From positions 1 through 31,908 of the forward strand of contig DASQDI010000052.1 in assembly GCA_035634255.1 (NCBI GenBank): a stretch of 31,908 nucleotides of DNA, given 5' to 3'. The notes beneath the pieces are model-generated. The model ran no database searches. It was given only the letters and a program-made list of their open reading frames with translations, and was not told where the DNA came from. Positions 20,670 through 28,305 of the stretch are shown piece after piece. Numbering within the stretch: position 1 is the first letter of the stretch; each line of letters opens with the position of its first letter. This stretch comes from DATLMR01 sp035634255. Its GTDB lineage: Bacteria > Acidobacteriota > Blastocatellia > UBA7656. The translations under genes were made by a program, and so were the position numbers.

Positions 20670-23294
20670 TCACAGGCCATCACCGGCCGTGAGATCAACG
20701 AAGCGTACCGGCACACTCCCGAGGTGATGGCGCAACAGCGCAAGCCGCTCTCCGATCTTATCCCGGCTCAGGCTGTCGGCTTCATGCTCGATGAGCTTAC
20801 AGTGGCTCGCGGCCCACCGGAACCCGTAGAGGGCGAAGCTGCCGGAGAGCCTGTGCGCCAGTTGCCTCACCCCGGCGGCGTCGCCCGCCGCGCAGCTCTC
20901 TATCATGCTGTCAACCGCCTCGCGGCGCGACTGGAGAAACGAGGGCAGGCCGTCGCGCAGGTCGCTGTCAACGTAGACGGCGTCTTCGGGCCGGGCGGGA
21001 TCGGCTATGTCCGTTCCGTCGGTGCTGGGCGGCGCGGCCGATGGCAGGTGTACCGCGCTTCCGGCGTCGGTCAGACCGAGCAGGGCGCGCCGGAGTTCCT
21101 CTTTCGTCACCGGCTTCGTCAGGTAAAGATCGCAACCCGCTTCAAGGCTGCGGCGGCGGGCCTCCTCGTCGTCGTGCGAAGAGAGCCCGATGATCACACA
21201 CCGCCCCTGCCCCGTTGATTGCTCGCGGGCGCGCAGGCGCATCGTCGCTTCGAACCCATTCATGACGGGCATCTCAAGGTCCATGAATATGACGTGGGGA
21301 GGGTTCAGAGCCGCGGCATCGATTGCGGCGCGCCCATTGACCGCCGTCTCCACGCTCAGGGGCGGGCTCGGCAGGTATCGGCGCATCACCAGAAGATTGT
21401 ACTCGTCGTCGTCCACCACCAGCACTTTCAGAGGCGGCAACTCCGAAGCAGGCATGCCCGCGGGGCTGTCGGCGACGTCGGCCTGATCGGACAGCGTAAG
21501 CACTTCCGAAGCCGGGGCCGGGCGCAGGTGCCACGTAATCGTCGTCCCCTCTTCTTCCGAGGTATTCATCAGGATGTCGCCACCCTGAGTGCGGGCCATC
21601 AGGCGCGCCGAATAGGTCCCCAGCCCGGTCCCTTCCGCCTTCCCTGCCGTCGCATATTTCTCGAAGAAGGTGGCGCGGATCGCCTCCGGCACGGCTCCGA
21701 AATTATGAATGCGCAGCACGAGCGGCTCGCCCGGATCAATCGAGATGGTGACTATGCCCCCTTCCGGAGACGCCTCGACCGCGTTCTTCAACAGGTTGGC
21801 CGCGATTGAATAGCAAAGCAGTTCTTCGGCCCAGGCGTAGACGCGCGGCGCTTCAGTGAGTATGCGCAGCTCGACGTTTTTGGTGGCGGCGTGACTCCGG
21901 ATGTCGGCCGCCACTTTTTGGAGCAGGTCCACCAGATCGACGGCGCGCGGGCGGAAGCGGTAGGTGCCCTGCTCGATCTTGAAGAGGTCGAGCGAGAGGT
22001 TGACCATGCTCAGTATCCGGTAGCCCGCGCGCTCGACCATCGTCAATAATTCGTCGTCTTCGCTGTCCACCTTCCTCTGCTCTCGCAGCAGGCGGGGCAC
22101 GGCGATAATGCTGTTGAGCGGCGTCTTCAAGTCATGGCGGCTTATGCGCTCGACTTCCTCCCGAAGCCGCACGTTCTCTTTGAGGTATTCGTTCTGAAGC
22201 TCAAGCTGCGCGGCCTGGGCCGCGATCTGGTCGTTCGACGCGCGCAGGCTGTCCGCAAGGAGTTCAAGCTGTATCTCGGCATTCTTGCGGGCGGTGATGT
22301 CGAAGAGCACAATCGCCCGGCCCGCGCGCGTCCCGTTGTCTTCTTTGATCTCCGAGCTCTGCGCGAAGAAATAAGCCCGCCCTCCGCCGCGGGGCACGGT
22401 AATCTCTTTACTCTCGTCAATGCTTTCGAGGTCCCGCCACACGGCCGGCGCATCCTTGATGGTCTTGCCGACCGCCTGCTCGTGAGTCGTGCCGAACAAC
22501 TCCTGCGCGTAGAGGTTCAGGTCCACGACGCGGCCGAATACGTCCAGCACAATGATGCCCGCGCTGATGTTCTGCACAACCAGATTGTGAGCGATGTGGA
22601 CAAGGTTCAGCGCGCCGTAGCGAAACAGGGCGAGCGCGAAGAGGATTCCGGAGAGAAGGAAGACGAAGATGACCTCGTCCACCTGGGGTATGAAATCCAT
22701 GCCGAGAAGCGCCTCGGCCATGCGGCTCCCGGCCGGGAGGAAGCCTCCGAGCATGAGCAGGAGGGCCTGCTTGCGGAAAAAGGGCGGAGTCGTCCGGTAG
22801 TAGTTGAAGTAGAGGACGACGCTGATCAAAGTGAACAGGTAGGTCATGCCCGCATAGACCGAAAAATAGGGCCCGTGTTCGGCCTGTTCTTCCGGGATGC
22901 CGGGGACGAGAAAAACGTCCTTCCACATCAACTGATGGTAGTCGTTCGTGAAGACCACCATCCAGGTGAGCGCCACTGACGCCAGCAGAGTGATTACGAG
23001 CGGCTTGCCGACCCAGTGCTCCTTGCCCGTCGTGCGCAGGGCGAAGGTGAACCACAGAACCGGCGCGGACGCGCTGCCCAGGTATTTCAGCTTGAGCCAG
23101 AAGAACTTCCCGCCTAACGTGGCGCTTGATAAGCCCATGATGTAGCAGAACGTGTGCACGGTCAGCGCCGCCATCAACATGACAAAAGCCCTGGCCGCGC
23201 CCGTGCGCCTCCGCGCGGCGTATACCGCCAGGGAGGAGGTGATAATCAGAGATACAACAAACGGAAGGATGATTGGGTTGTATTCCAATTGCAT
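20670..23294 (-). CDS. 7TM hybrid histidine kinase (PAS-HisKA-HATPase-REC-HPt)
   Basis: The 874-residue protein is read from the ATG at 23294; an upstream in-frame codon at 23342 is possible. Seven membrane spans fill about residues 8-225 (7TMR-HISK_N type sensor). A PAS domain follows (about 238-335), then a coiled coil (340-380). HisKA has phospho-acceptor His387 in SRHDLKTPLNS. HATPase carries the N-box Asn504 and the GTGLGTYSA G-box (555-563). A receiver (about 622-740) has DDD 628-630, Asp672 and Lys727. A C-terminal HPt domain has His814 in LAHRLSGSF. All sites for a His-Asp-His relay are present, with the separate receiver downstream as the likely final Asp. The ligand sensed by the 7TM module is unknown. 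The upstream gap contains ACGAG-N6-CTCGT near 23440-23455, a possible operator. Confidence 0.92.
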   Translation of the reverse strand: MQLEYNPIILPFVVSLIITSSLAVYAARRRTGAARAFVMLMAALTVHTFCYIMGLSSATLGGKFFWLKLKYLGSASAPVLWFTFALRTTGKEHWVGKPLVITLLASVALTWMVVFTNDYHQLMWKDVFLVPGIPEEQAEHGPYFSVYAGMTYLFTLISVVLYFNYYRTTPPFFRKQALLLMLGGFLPAGSRMAEALLGMDFIPQVDEVIFVFLLSGILFALALFRYGALNLVHIAHNLVVQNISAGIIVLDVFGRVVDLNLYAQELFGTTHEQAVGKTIKDAPAVWRDLESIDESKEITVPRGGGRAYFFAQSSEIKEDNGTRAGRAIVLFDITARKNAEIQLELLADSLRASNDQIAAQAAQLELQNEYLKENVRLREEVERISRHDLKTPLNSIIAVPRLLREQRKVDSEDDELLTMVERAGYRILSMVNLSLDLFKIEQGTYRFRPRAVDLVDLLQKVAADIRSHAATKNVELRILTEAPRVYAWAEELLCYSIAANLLKNAVEASPEGGIVTISIDPGEPLVLRIHNFGAVPEAIRATFFEKYATAGKAEGTGLGTYSARLMARTQGGDILMNTSEEEGTTITWHLRPAPASEVLTLSDQADVADSPAGMPASELPPLKVLVVDDDEYNLLVMRRYLPSPPLSVETAVNGRAAIDAAALNPPHVIFMDLEMPVMNGFEATMRLRAREQSTGQGRCVIIGLSSHDDEEARRRSLEAGCDLYLTKPVTKEELRRALLGLTDAGSAVHLPSAAPPSTDGTDIADPARPEDAVYVDSDLRDGLPSFLQSRREAVDSMIESCAAGDAAGVRQLAHRLSGSFALYGFRWAASHCKLIEHEADSLSRDKIGERLALLRHHLGSVPVRFVDLTAGDGL

Positions 23295-23492
23295 ATTCCG
23301 ACCTACCGAGCCTGCGCCCGCCGGAGCGGACGCAGCATTCACACGACTGCTGCGACAGACATTGCGGGGCTGTAAACGGTGGAGGCTTAGGCTGGAGGCG
23401 GAACCATAAGGGGCATCCCAATCTCACAAGACTTCTTTACCACGAGCGTATACTCGTACAGATTTGTTCAGGATGGAATACAAATATACTGA

Positions 23493-23578
23493 GAGTGGGT
23501 AGCGCGGCGGCGGGCCCCGACCGGGGGGCAGCCCGCCGGCAGCGCTACATGGCTGTGCGCGCCTTTCCTCTCCCACTC
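23493..23578. repeat. Strong GC-rich nested hairpin in the kinase upstream gap
   Basis: GTAGCGC (23499-23505) pairs with GCGCTAC (23542-23548), and inside it CGGCGGGC (23508-23515) pairs with GCCCGCCG (23531-23538), with CCC/GGG in the loop. An outer GAGTGGG (23493-23499) matches CCCACTC (23572-23578). The structure fills much of the 387-bp gap between the kinase start and the small gene ending at 23682. It could terminate that small gene's transcript, or be a structured RNA or a REP-like repeat. No T-run follows on either strand. Confidence 0.6.
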
Positions 23579-23681
23579 ATCAGCCTCGGGCGGGTCGTTA
23601 AGGCGTGCAACAGACTGTCAGGATGTTGGGTCGTACCCAGAGGGCCGGGCTTTAAAACTCGGGCGTCTTTCGATCACCCCG

Positions 23682-23885
23682 TCAGCCTTTCTTGAAGGTC
23701 AGGGTTATCGTTTCGCCCGACAGGCCAATGCCTTTCGAAGGCCCTTTATGATTTGCCGAGTTGAGTATTTCCCAGCCATCTTTAGCCATCTCAGCTATGT
23801 GGTCATCCATCTTTTTGTTGCTGAACATTTTCTGAAGGTAATACGTGTTGAGAATCTTCTTGTAGGTGAAAGTCTTAACTTCCAT
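23682..23885 (-). CDS. Small protein resembling DUF4177-type proteins
   Basis: The 67-residue protein has an excellent AGGAGGGA ribosome site and an extended -10 promoter 88 bp upstream, so it is a real gene. It begins EVKTFTYKKI, has a middle KMDDHIAEMAKDGWEIL helix with the Lys/Asp-Gly-Trp-Glu pattern, and ends in a TITLTFKKG strand. This beta-alpha-beta layout and the GWE motif recall the small DUF4177 and related families, whose function is unknown. There is no signal peptide. The match is by pattern only. Confidence 0.62.
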   Translation of the reverse strand: MEVKTFTYKKILNTYYLQKMFSNKKMDDHIAEMAKDGWEILNSANHKGPSKGIGLSGETITLTFKKG

Positions 23886-23970
23886 TGCTATTCCCTCCTA
23901 CATGGTGAGTCGTTGAGACAGCATTTAATCGGCCCGGCCATGTCGGGTGCCGGACGTTTCGGCAGCGAGT

Positions 23971-24001
23971 GAGTTATATCACAGCGTACGGCCCGCTTCA
24001 A
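23971..24001 (-). promoter_or_regulatory. Promoter of the small DUF4177-like gene, extended -10 type
   Basis: Minus strand TTGAAG (24001-23996), 17 bp, TATAAC (23978-23973) preceded by TGA. It shares GAGTTATATCAC and CCGCTTCAA, at the same spacing, with the SWIB promoter at 19677-19707, while the ten bases between differ. The leader is about 80 nt. Confidence 0.62.
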
Positions 24002-24101
24002 CGACGAGGAAGGTCTGCCCGGCGATCCCGATATTTTCATATCGCTATGCAGACGGAACGAGAAACGTTAGACTTTCAGCCGGAGCGGGCGGTGAATAGA
24101 G

Positions 24102-24974
24102 ATGGGCAACTATGACTTCAGCAAAGTAGAGATCAGGGTCAGCAAGGTCGGCGGCAATGTTTACCTGCTGAAGGGCGCGGGCGGCAACATCGGCTTCTCG
24201 GCGGGCGAGGACGGCGTCGTCCTGGTCGATGACCAGTTCGCGCCGCTCTCGGACAGGATCAAAGCCGCGCTCAAAAGTATAACCGACAAACCCGTGCGCT
24301 TCGTCATCAACACCCATTACCATTTCGATCACATCGACGGGAATGCCAGCTTTCAAAAAGACGCGCCGGTGATCGCGCATCACAACGTGCGCAGGCGTCT
24401 GGAAAGCGGCGGCGCGCCCGGCAACCTCGGCTCCGTAAAACAGGAGATGAAGCCGGCGGCCGGAGAAGCTCTGCCCATCCTCACCTTCAGCCACGACGTT
24501 ACCATTCACCTGAACGGCGAAGACATCGGCGTTCTGCATTACCCCAGAGGGCACACCGACGGCGACAGCATGATCTTCTTCCCCGAGTCGAACGTCGTGC
24601 ACATGGGGGACGATTTTGTGACCTACGGGTTCCCGTTCATCGATCTGGCGGGCGGCGGCAGCGTGGATGGGATGATCGTAGCGGCGGAGTACGTCATAGC
24701 CAGACTGCCCGGTGATGTGAAGGTGATTCCAGGGCACGGGACGGTCTCGACTCTGGATGACGTTCGGAGATTCGCGGCGATGCTTAAGGAGACCAGAGAC
24801 GTGGCGGAGCAGGCGATCAAAGCGGGCAAGACGCTCGATCAGATGAAGCGGGAGAAGATTCTCGAACCCTGGGAGGACTGGTCGGGAGACTTCATCTCCA
24901 CGGACGCTTTTATCGAGACGCTCTACAACGACCTAACGGGAAAGAAGGGCGGAGAATTTATCCCGCACAACTGA
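24102..24974 (+). CDS. Metallo-beta-lactamase-fold hydrolase
   Basis: The 290-residue protein has the MBL metal site HxHxDH at 72-77 (THYHFDHIDG), His151 in RGHTDGDS, Asp170 in HMGDD and His212 in IPGHG, enough for two metal ions. The open loop and GHTDGDS pattern match the group related to quinoprotein-relay SoxH and subclass B3 enzymes, which includes general hydrolases as well as lactamases. No signal peptide is seen, which argues against a periplasmic beta-lactamase. The C-terminal 60 residues are helical (DQMKREKILEPWEDW), a feature of SoxH-like proteins. It stands alone on the plus strand among minus-strand genes. Substrate unknown. Confidence 0.88.
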   Translation: MGNYDFSKVEIRVSKVGGNVYLLKGAGGNIGFSAGEDGVVLVDDQFAPLSDRIKAALKSITDKPVRFVINTHYHFDHIDGNASFQKDAPVIAHHNVRRRLESGGAPGNLGSVKQEMKPAAGEALPILTFSHDVTIHLNGEDIGVLHYPRGHTDGDSMIFFPESNVVHMGDDFVTYGFPFIDLAGGGSVDGMIVAAEYVIARLPGDVKVIPGHGTVSTLDDVRRFAAMLKETRDVAEQAIKAGKTLDQMKREKILEPWEDWSGDFISTDAFIETLYNDLTGKKGGEFIPHN

Positions 24975-24980
24975 GACCGA

Positions 24981-25367
24981 TCAGGCCCGTTTTTCGCCCG
25001 TGTGAGCCGCTATCTCTGAGATAAATAAATCCCAATCGTTTTTATGAACTTCATGCCCCGCGCCTTCAAGTGTCACGAGCCTTGCGCCGGGTATGGCATC
25101 GGCGAGAGCTTTCGCGTGCGGGTAGGGCAGGACCGGGTCTTCGGTCCCGTGGATCACAAGCGCGGGAAGGCGCAGATCATTCACCCTGCCATAGTACTCT
25201 TCCCCGCCTGTTATGCGTGCATGATTAAACATGCTGATTAAGTTATCGGCTCTGCGAATCTCCTCGCGCGCCAACGACTTTGCCTGCCCTTCCTCAAAGG
25301 CGTGTCTTGACCCCTTAAGCAATTCCCAGCCGCCGACCAGGTGCTGGCAGGGGCCTGAGAAGCTCGC
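24981..25367 (-). pseudogene. C-terminal remnant of an alpha/beta hydrolase
   Basis: About 129 open codons encode the last part of an alpha/beta hydrolase. The acid residue lies in LVIHGTEDPVLP and the catalytic His in LEGAGHEVHKN. The nucleophile-bearing N-terminal two thirds is missing. An in-frame TGA at 25370-25368 closes the frame, no ATG lies near a complete start, and the next gene ends only 29 bp away. The upstream part has apparently been deleted, leaving a fragment. Expression from the TTG at 25322 is possible but would yield no active enzyme. Confidence 0.72.
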
Positions 25368-25398
25368 TCAGTCGCCTCCGACGCGGGCGGCGCAATTT

Positions 25399-25851
25399 TC
25401 ACGGCTTGAGGTCAACGGCCGCTCTGTTGCTGCCGTCCATGTAGAAGGGCACGGATTGATGCTGATGCGTGATCTTCCACACGCCGTCGATTTTGCGCAA
25501 CCCCAGAGTCTCACGCACCCAGATGTCCGTCTCTCCGCCCTCGCTCCTCGTTCCGCTTATCCGGTTAAGGCTATGGCAGAAGGCAACGTCATCGCCCGCC
25601 GTAATTTTGAGGTCGCGAATCTCGTATTGAATCGGGCCGCGGAACGAGGAAAACCACTCCTTTATGCCGTTCTCACCGGGGCCCTCATTGCCCTTAAATT
25701 GAAGGGGAGGGGCGAGGACAAACATAGTAGTTTCCGTCGCAAAATGAGATATTACGCCGTCGGCATCCTTGGCGCGGATGGCCTCTGTCAACTCACCTCT
25801 CAATGTGCGTATCAAGGTTTCTTCGTTCGTTCTACCGTGTTCGGTCCTCAT
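25399..25851 (-). CDS. SnoaL/DUF4440-like (NTF2-fold) protein
   Basis: The 150-residue protein is read from the ATG at 25851, which follows AAGGGA; an earlier in-frame start at 25899 has no such site. It has the NTF2-like pattern of SnoaL/DUF4440 proteins. A first helix ELTEAIRAKDADGVISHFA leads to a loop, then KEWFSSFRGPIQYEI, strands ending AFCHSLNRISG, and a final WVRETLGLRKIDGVWKITHQHQS, the typical last beta hairpin. Such proteins are single-domain pockets acting as isomerases, ligand binders or unknown. The downstream fragment of an alpha/beta hydrolase was perhaps once an operon partner. No signal peptide. Confidence 0.82.
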   Translation of the reverse strand: MRTEHGRTNEETLIRTLRGELTEAIRAKDADGVISHFATETTMFVLAPPLQFKGNEGPGENGIKEWFSSFRGPIQYEIRDLKITAGDDVAFCHSLNRISGTRSEGGETDIWVRETLGLRKIDGVWKITHQHQSVPFYMDGSNRAAVDLKP

Positions 25852-26087
25852 AATTGTTCCCTTCTTCAAGAGTGCGCCTGAGCCAAAAGACTCCGCCACC
25901 GGCTCGTCCGGAACTATTCGCTGCTCAATGAGAGCCGGAAATCAATATTAGCAGTACGCTGATCCGGATAAAGATGCAAATCACATAAATCACCAGTAAC
26001 GAGCCCATATTGGATGTCAGCAAACTCACTCGGCAGCGTACGAATGCCCGCGCTCCGTTGCGTGCGCGTGTCACGTAAGCAGCCGCT

Positions 26088-26510
26088 TCACTCCCCGCTG
26101 GATTGTATCCCCCGCTGCATACCGGCGAGGATGTGCCGCGGGTCGTGCAGGACTTTCAGCCCGTCAGTTACCACTCGCAGGGTGCCCTCATCAATCGGCG
26201 TGGCGGCCCAATCGGGTGCCGCAAAGCCGTACTCGACCTCCAACCCGCTCTCGTAGAAGGCCCGCACAGATGTGACCCGGCCATAATCCTCTTCCCGGCA
26301 TTCCGCGGGCATGCCGAATACTGAAACCCACGACCGATCACGAAGGTACCTGTCCGCGCCGGGTGTGAGGATCACCAGATCAACGTCCGAGCTTTCGGTA
26401 GCAGCATCACGAGCATAAGACCCGACGAGCGCGACCGCCTCGATATCGGGCTGTGACCGCGCCCACCGGCTAAAGGCTTCGAGAAAGGCTGAGACGATCA
26501 CGGGCAACAC
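26088..26510 (-). CDS. Nucleotidyltransferase-domain protein
   Basis: The 140-residue protein begins at a GTG at 26510 with a weak GAGG upstream. The pol-beta nucleotidyltransferase signature is complete: GSYARDAATESSDVDLVIL puts Gly30-Ser31 and the metal-binding Asp42 and Asp44. A third acidic residue in LEVEYGF is plausible. Small stand-alone members include antitoxin-like MNT proteins and antibiotic adenylyltransferases. No HEPN partner gene lies next to it, so a toxin-antitoxin pair is not supported. At 140 residues it may be a complete minimal domain. The 188 bp downstream (25900-26087) show no gene. Confidence 0.8.
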   Translation of the reverse strand: MLPVIVSAFLEAFSRWARSQPDIEAVALVGSYARDAATESSDVDLVILTPGADRYLRDRSWVSVFGMPAECREEDYGRVTSVRAFYESGLEVEYGFAAPDWAATPIDEGTLRVVTDGLKVLHDPRHILAGMQRGIQSSGE

Positions 26511-26657
26511 TTGAGCCTCACTTGGGCAGCATCCATTAACACCAGCTTAAGGCCTCGGTTGGCCAGGTGCGCGAGCGGCACTCGTGGCGCGAAGGGAAAT
26601 CGATTTGAACTCCGCAGCGAAAGAAAATGATAATGCCTTCTAGGTGTCGAGGAAAGA

Positions 26658-26758
26658 AAGACAATTCGCTATTTATGTTATAGAATAGCTCCGCGCTTTC
26701 TACCGGCTCGATTCCATGTGCTGGCCTAAAACCGGATGCGTTTTAGTAAGGCCATCCG
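26658..26758 (+). promoter_or_regulatory. Candidate promoter and leader of the DUF4157 gene
   Basis: AAGACA (26658-26663), 17 bp, TAGAAT (26681-26686) is a plausible sigma-70 promoter with a 5-of-6 -10. In the leader, CTAAAAC (26726-26732) pairs with GTTTTAG (26740-26746), while CGGATG (26733-26738) can instead pair with CATCCG (26753-26758). The two structures exclude each other, so a conformational switch is conceivable. The ribosome site (AGGA) is weak. Confidence 0.38.
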
Positions 26759-26796
26759 AAGTTAGGCTTCAACGTTGCGGCGAGTAGGACCTGGCC

Positions 26797-27909
26797 ATGC
26801 GCACCCTTGTAAAGAAAGAGAATCGACCTCAGCAGCATGCTTCGTTTAATTACAAAAGGTCGAGCGTAGCCGCGCCCGCGGTAACTCTTCAGGCAGTACA
26901 CCGGTCGCCGGGTTCTAACACTGAGGAGCTTGAATTACGCCCGGACCCGACCATCACAACTCGTCTCGCTCACGATCTCAGTCATATACCGATTTACCGT
27001 GATGCGGCGGCAAAGCCTCAGCCTGAATTGAGGGTAAATGCCGCGGGAGACACGTATGAGTTGGAAGCAGACCGCGCAGCCGACTATGTAACAGACATGG
27101 CCGCGCCCAGCGCGGGGTCTAACGGCGAAGAAAAAGGTCAGGTGCGGCAGACGGCTGGGCACACCCAGCCGTCTGCCGCGGGAGAAACCGTCGCGCCATT
27201 CACCGCTGACGAAGCGAAGCTTTCATCGGGTCAGAAGCTTGACCCGGCCACGCGCTCCTTCTTTGAACCGCGATTCGGTCACGACTTCAGCCGGGTCAGG
27301 GTTCATGCCGACGGCGACTCGGCTCGCCTGAGTGAAAGTTTGAATGCCCACGCCTTTACGTACGGTTCGAACATCTACTTTAACCGGGCGCAGTACAATC
27401 CCGCGTCTCCCGAGGGAAAGCATTTGCTGGCGCATGAACTGGCTCATGTCGTGCAACAGAGCGGGGGCGCGGGATTAGTACAGCGACAGCCGAAGCGGCA
27501 GCCAAAGACGACGAAACCCGTTAGAAGCGGCGACCGCAGAGACATAAGCGAATTTCTCACATCCATGTCCAGGCGAGTAAACGTGCTGCTCGGTCTGGAG
27601 CTACAGGATGATTTCGGAAGTTTGGAAAAAGAGGTTCTGAAGCACGCAACAAGTAAAGAGAGGGTTATAACCGAAGAGCTATTTGATGAGCCTAAGATTG
27701 AACTGCCTCCGCTTACAATAGCATTCATTAGGGGCCTGGGCGAGGTCACGGCCACGGGGGTTCCGTTCGATGAGTTAATAGACCTTTCGGCCCGAATTAC
27801 AGCTCTTAATGCGGCTACCGCCGTGGAGCCGTCCTTTAAAGAAACGGAAAGGCGAATACTGGAAGAACTGGCGAGACCACGGGGGCGGCGGATAGATTCT
27901 GAGCTGTAG
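26797..27909 (+). CDS. DUF4157 (eCIS-core metallopeptidase-like) protein
   Basis: The 370-residue protein has a disordered N-terminal region (1-140). The DUF4157 domain (about 145-222) has the usual GQKLDPATRSFFEPRFGHD start, FSRVRVHADGDSA, ALNA-like HAFTYGSNIYF strands and the zinc-peptidase motif HELAH (213-217) followed by VVQQ. An earlier VNAAGDTYELEADRAADYV segment (80-98) is also typical of these proteins. DUF4157 proteins are often linked to extracellular contractile injection systems, where the domain accompanies or processes effectors. The C-terminal 130 residues (about 240-370) are helical and unrecognised, possibly an effector part. No injection-system structural gene lies in this window. 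The linker coding region contains a perfect hairpin at 27144-27179. Confidence 0.85.
   Translation: MRTLVKKENRPQQHASFNYKRSSVAAPAVTLQAVHRSPGSNTEELELRPDPTITTRLAHDLSHIPIYRDAAAKPQPELRVNAAGDTYELEADRAADYVTDMAAPSAGSNGEEKGQVRQTAGHTQPSAAGETVAPFTADEAKLSSGQKLDPATRSFFEPRFGHDFSRVRVHADGDSARLSESLNAHAFTYGSNIYFNRAQYNPASPEGKHLLAHELAHVVQQSGGAGLVQRQPKRQPKTTKPVRSGDRRDISEFLTSMSRRVNVLLGLELQDDFGSLEKEVLKHATSKERVITEELFDEPKIELPPLTIAFIRGLGEVTATGVPFDELIDLSARITALNAATAVEPSFKETERRILEELARPRGRRIDSEL
27144..27179. repeat. Perfect 16-bp inverted repeat inside the DUF4157 gene
   Basis: GCGGCAGACGGCTGGG (27144-27159) and its exact reverse complement (27164-27179) flank a CACA loop. It encodes residues about 117-128, in the disordered linker just before the DUF4157 domain. 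A stem this long within a coding region is not expected by chance. Confidence 0.85.
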
Positions 27910-28008
27910 GCATAACCGCTGAAATTCAGGAGGACTTATTGCGCCTGGCGATTCTCACATGAATCGCCCCGGCGCGCGCCTCCATTTCTCTCACTTCGGC
28001 TTTACGGT

Positions 28009-28191
28009 TTAATTTTCGTAACAGCGCCCGTGGGTGTGGTAGAGCATTGCGAGATTGTTGGGACTTGTTGCCACACCAGGGTGATCCTCACCCGGCTCTT
28101 TCTCATAAACCATCTTCGCCTTACTTAACAATGGCTCTGCCTCTCCATATTGCCCTCGCGCAGAATAATAAATCCCCTCTCCAATCCTCAT
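28009..28191 (-). pseudogene. TPR-protein fragment
   Basis: A short minus-strand frame of 60 codons encodes tetratricopeptide sequence. YYSARGQYGEAEPLLSKA is one repeat half, and HPGVATSPNNLAMLYHTHGR matches the HPxVAxSLNNLAxLY signature of kinesin-light-chain/NB-ARC-type TPR arrays. Only about one and a half repeats survive and no start with a ribosome site is seen. It is probably the remnant of a much longer TPR protein. Confidence 0.6.
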
Positions 28192-28305
28192 CTAGTGTGA
28201 ATTGCAAGTTCTCCGGCATCAAGATGCGGTTTATTGCACCCTCGGAGTAAATTTTCTCGTAACAGATAATGCCGCCTCAATTACGATGGTCGGAAGGAGA
28301 AGACA

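Noticed and set aside
23585..23670. tRNA-like stretch with a D-arm-like TTAAGGCG, an ACTGTCAGG loop and a TTTAAAA loop
   Set aside because: No 7-bp acceptor stem can be formed, the anticodon stem would enclose 11 bases, and the T-loop lacks TTCGA. It does not fit a functional tRNA.
26088..26510. MNT/HEPN toxin-antitoxin pair
   Set aside because: The nucleotidyltransferase motif is clear but no HEPN-type gene is adjacent on either side.
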